Shown: positions 24,577-26,076 of the stretch, piece after piece
How the letters are laid out: each line of letters opens with the position of its first letter
Numbering within the stretch: position 1 is the first letter of the stretch
Origin: JABMQB01 sp964408795
GTDB lineage: Bacteria; Bacteroidota; Bacteroidia; Bacteroidales; Prolixibacteraceae
Assembly: GCA_964408795.1 (NCBI GenBank)
Contig: CAYPAW010000033.1
Coordinates: 1-26,076, forward strand
Length of the DNA stretch: 26,076 nt
Reading direction: 5' to 3'
Program-made: the position numbers and the translations under genes
The notes under the pieces: generated by a model
The model's database searches: none
Told to the model about the DNA's origin: nothing
What the model saw: only the letters and a program-made list of their open reading frames with translations

Positions 24577-25200
24577 ATGAAATGCATAACAAATATCAAA
24601 TCATCTATTCTTATTGGCATTATCTTCTTTTTCACATGTTCTAATGCTCAAAATAATAAAATGGATCTGGTTTTGAATGGGCAATTAACTCATTATATTA
24701 CTGAAGGTGGTTTTTTAAAAAAGATAAATATTCCGGTAAATCCGGGTATAGAAATCCTTTTAAATATAAATATCAGAGATGGGCTTTCAATATTATCAGG
24801 GGCAGGATATTATTGGGGTGTATTTAATTCTGTTTCTAAAAATGGAGTACCTTACAAAGCAAAAATCCAGGAATTTAATCTTCCGGTTTTATTAAAAAGA
24901 AGTTTTAAACAAACCTATTCATGTACATTTGGGTTATATCCCGGTTGGCTTGTCAAAGGACATCTTCAAAATTTTAACAGAGGGGAAGGAGAATGGTATG
25001 ATATACCAAAACAATCTGATAAATATAATGATGAAAATTTTTTGTTAGATGTATATCTGGATATTGGAAAACAGGAAATGATTTTCATCAAGCAAAATAT
25101 TTCAGTTTCCTTCTTCTTGAAATATAAATTTAATGATTATTGGGCAGGTCAATTTCGCTCAAAAATTAATTATGGAATGAAATTTAGCTATAGGCTATAA
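24577..25200 (+). CDS. Putative outer-membrane beta-barrel protein
   Basis: A 207-residue protein with a signal peptide (to about residue 24, FTCSNAQ). The mature part is a run of amphipathic strands with the alternation of small outer-membrane barrels (LVLNGQLTHYI, GIEILLNINI, LSILSGAGYYWGV, VYLDIGKQEM, ISVSFFLKYKFN) and ends in an aromatic/Leu residue pair (YGMKFSYRL), as expected for a barrel C-terminal strand. Family assignment (PorT-like or OmpW-like) is not safe. Codon and base use is far more AT-rich than in the sugar cluster, which suggests separate origin. A related gene follows 47 bp later. Confidence 0.7.
   Translation: MKCITNIKSSILIGIIFFFTCSNAQNNKMDLVLNGQLTHYITEGGFLKKINIPVNPGIEILLNINIRDGLSILSGAGYYWGVFNSVSKNGVPYKAKIQEFNLPVLLKRSFKQTYSCTFGLYPGWLVKGHLQNFNRGEGEWYDIPKQSDKYNDENFLLDVYLDIGKQEMIFIKQNISVSFFLKYKFNDYWAGQFRSKINYGMKFSYRL
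25146..25182 (+). repeat. 37-bp segment repeated at 26035-26071, left copy
   Basis: AGGTCAATTTCGCTCAAAAA followed by ATGGAATGAAA recurs near the window end with 34 of 37 bases identical. This copy lies in the 3' end of the beta-barrel gene and codes for the QFRSKINYGMK stretch. Confidence 0.7.
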
Positions 25201-25247
25201 CTTAAACCAGTAAATTTATAGTCGTGAGTATCTATAAAATCAAAATA

Positions 25248-25893
25248 ATGAACTTAAAATCAAAAGCTGTATATATAACATTTATTTTAATTCTTTCTAC
25301 TTCGTTATCTTTTTGCCAGGATAAAAAGAGATATTTTTTAGTAAATGGAATTGCAGCTCATTATATTGAAAATCCTGAAAATAGAAATGTCAATAGTTAT
25401 CCAAATCCTTTTTTTTTTAACACCCGGTATCGGATTAATCTATTATAAGGGAATTGATCAATCAATTGGAATCGAGTCGGGTGTAAATTATCAATATGTA
25501 AATGTCATTTCAGATTTAGATGCTATAGATAAATTTGTATATGGAGAAATAAGTTTTTCTGCTGGATTAAAGGTTAATTTATTTTATATAAAAAATAAAC
25601 CTTTCAGTATTTCATCTGGATTAAATGGTGGCAAATTTTTACATTTTAAATGGTTAGTACCTGATGATTACGGTTGGCATAGTGCTTTTTTAAAAATAAG
25701 GCCAAAATATTCAAATAAAAATTATTTTACAGATTTATATTTGAATTTGAATTATACTCCAGACTATAAAAAAAGCAATATGGTTATTACTCCATTTATT
25801 AAGTATCGATTCATTGATAATTGGATTAATTATTATATCGAACGGTTCCATTATGGAATTAAAATTGGATTAAAACTAAAATTAAAAAAATGA
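25248..25893 (+). pseudogene. Beta-barrel protein paralog broken by a frameshift at a T10 run
   Basis: Two overlapping frames make one gene. Frame 1 starts at 25248 (MNLKSKAVYITFILILSTSLSFCQ, a signal peptide) and runs into a stop at 25446-25448. The second frame continues from about 25418 (LTPGIGLIYYKGIDQSIGIESG) to 25893. They join if the run of ten T at 25409-25418 is nine (or twelve) long. The joined product of about 214 residues resembles the preceding beta-barrel protein (LVNGIAAHYIEN, then PGIGLIYY, then a C-terminal strand pattern HYGIKIGLKL). It may be a phase-variable gene switched off here, a true pseudogene or a sequencing error at the homopolymer. Confidence 0.75.
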
Positions 25894-25913
25894 AAAATAT
25901 CGCACTTATATTT

Positions 25914-25997
25914 ATCCCACCGCTAGCGCGGATCTGTGATCCGTGCTTTGTTTTGCAAAAACAAAAAAGGATGTCCGCTATTCCAGTAATTACATAA
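25914..25997 (+). repeat. Direct repeat, right copy, flanking the AT-rich island
   Basis: It begins ATCCCACCGCTAGCGCGG and ends CCAGTAATTACATAA, nearly identical to 24246-24330 in the same orientation. The hairpin GGATC-TGT-GATCC is intact here. The remaining bases to the window end, apart from the 37-bp segment, show no gene. Confidence 0.85.
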
Positions 25998-26034
25998 TCA
26001 CGGCACGCTTTACAAAAGCGCGTCAGCAGAGGGT

Positions 26035-26071
26035 AGGTCAATTTCGCTCAAAAACAAATGATGGAATGAAA
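26035..26071 (+). repeat. 37-bp segment repeated from the beta-barrel gene, right copy
   Basis: This copies 25146-25182 with three substitutions but has no open gene around it. It is followed by ACGAGC at the window edge; GAAACGAGC is the reverse complement of GCTCGTTTC, the end of the intergenic repeat at 1691, 10929 and 11105, so an inverted copy may begin beyond the edge. Confidence 0.6.
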
Positions 26072-26076
26072 CGAGC

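Noticed and set aside
24331..25913. The AT-rich island as an insertion sequence
   Set aside because: No transposase-like reading frame is present, and the bounding repeats are direct, not terminal inverted repeats.

Overview
The window comes from a Gram-negative member of the Bacteroidetes, probably an environmental polysaccharide degrader of the Bacteroidales/Marinilabiliales type. The evidence is: two proteins ending in type A Por-secretion (T9SS) sorting domains, many lipoprotein or signal-peptide starts, TAnnTTTG-type promoter elements, weak Shine-Dalgarno signals, and palindromic repeats in most longer gaps. The species cannot be named from this sequence. No RNA gene, CRISPR array, transposase or SusC/SusD pair is visible.

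Region 1 (1-8843) is a carbohydrate-degradation locus. On the minus strand are a LacI-family regulator and, 65 bp downstream of it, the start of a secreted protein that runs off the window edge. Divergent from these is a tight plus-strand operon: a large GH106-like lipoprotein glycosidase, a GH105 unsaturated rhamnogalacturonyl/glucuronyl hydrolase lipoprotein, and a T9SS-exported LTD/CotH-kinase protein. Two LacI-type operators (TGTAAACGTTTTCA and TGATAACGTTTACA) lie in the divergent intergenic region. The enzymes point to pectin side chains or another uronate- and rhamnose-containing polymer.

Region 2 (8844-11254) holds one minus-strand T9SS-secreted protein of unknown function, between two repeat-rich gaps.

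Region 3 (11255-24242) is one long plus-strand array of ten genes: DeoR-type regulator, DUF1593 (nucleoside-hydrolase-like) exported protein, FGGY kinase, L-fucose-isomerase-like enzyme, split transketolase (two subunits), lipoprotein sugar-binding protein, DUF2291 protein, RbsA-like ATPase, RbsC-like permease, and a second DUF1593 protein. This reads as a complete route: exported hydrolases free a sugar, an ABC importer takes it up, an isomerase makes a ketose, an FGGY kinase phosphorylates it, and a transketolase cleaves it. The logic matches the transketolase branch of D-apiose (apulose 4-phosphate) catabolism, but the substrate is not proven. A periplasmic-binding-protein sugar ABC importer is unusual for Bacteroidetes. 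The DUF1593 pair at both ends makes these proteins candidate furanosidases for the pathway.

Region 4 (24243-26076) is an AT-rich island with two related outer-membrane beta-barrel genes, the second broken by a frameshift at a run of ten T. The island is bracketed by two nearly identical direct repeats of about 84 bp. A 37-bp piece of the first gene's 3' end recurs at the window edge.
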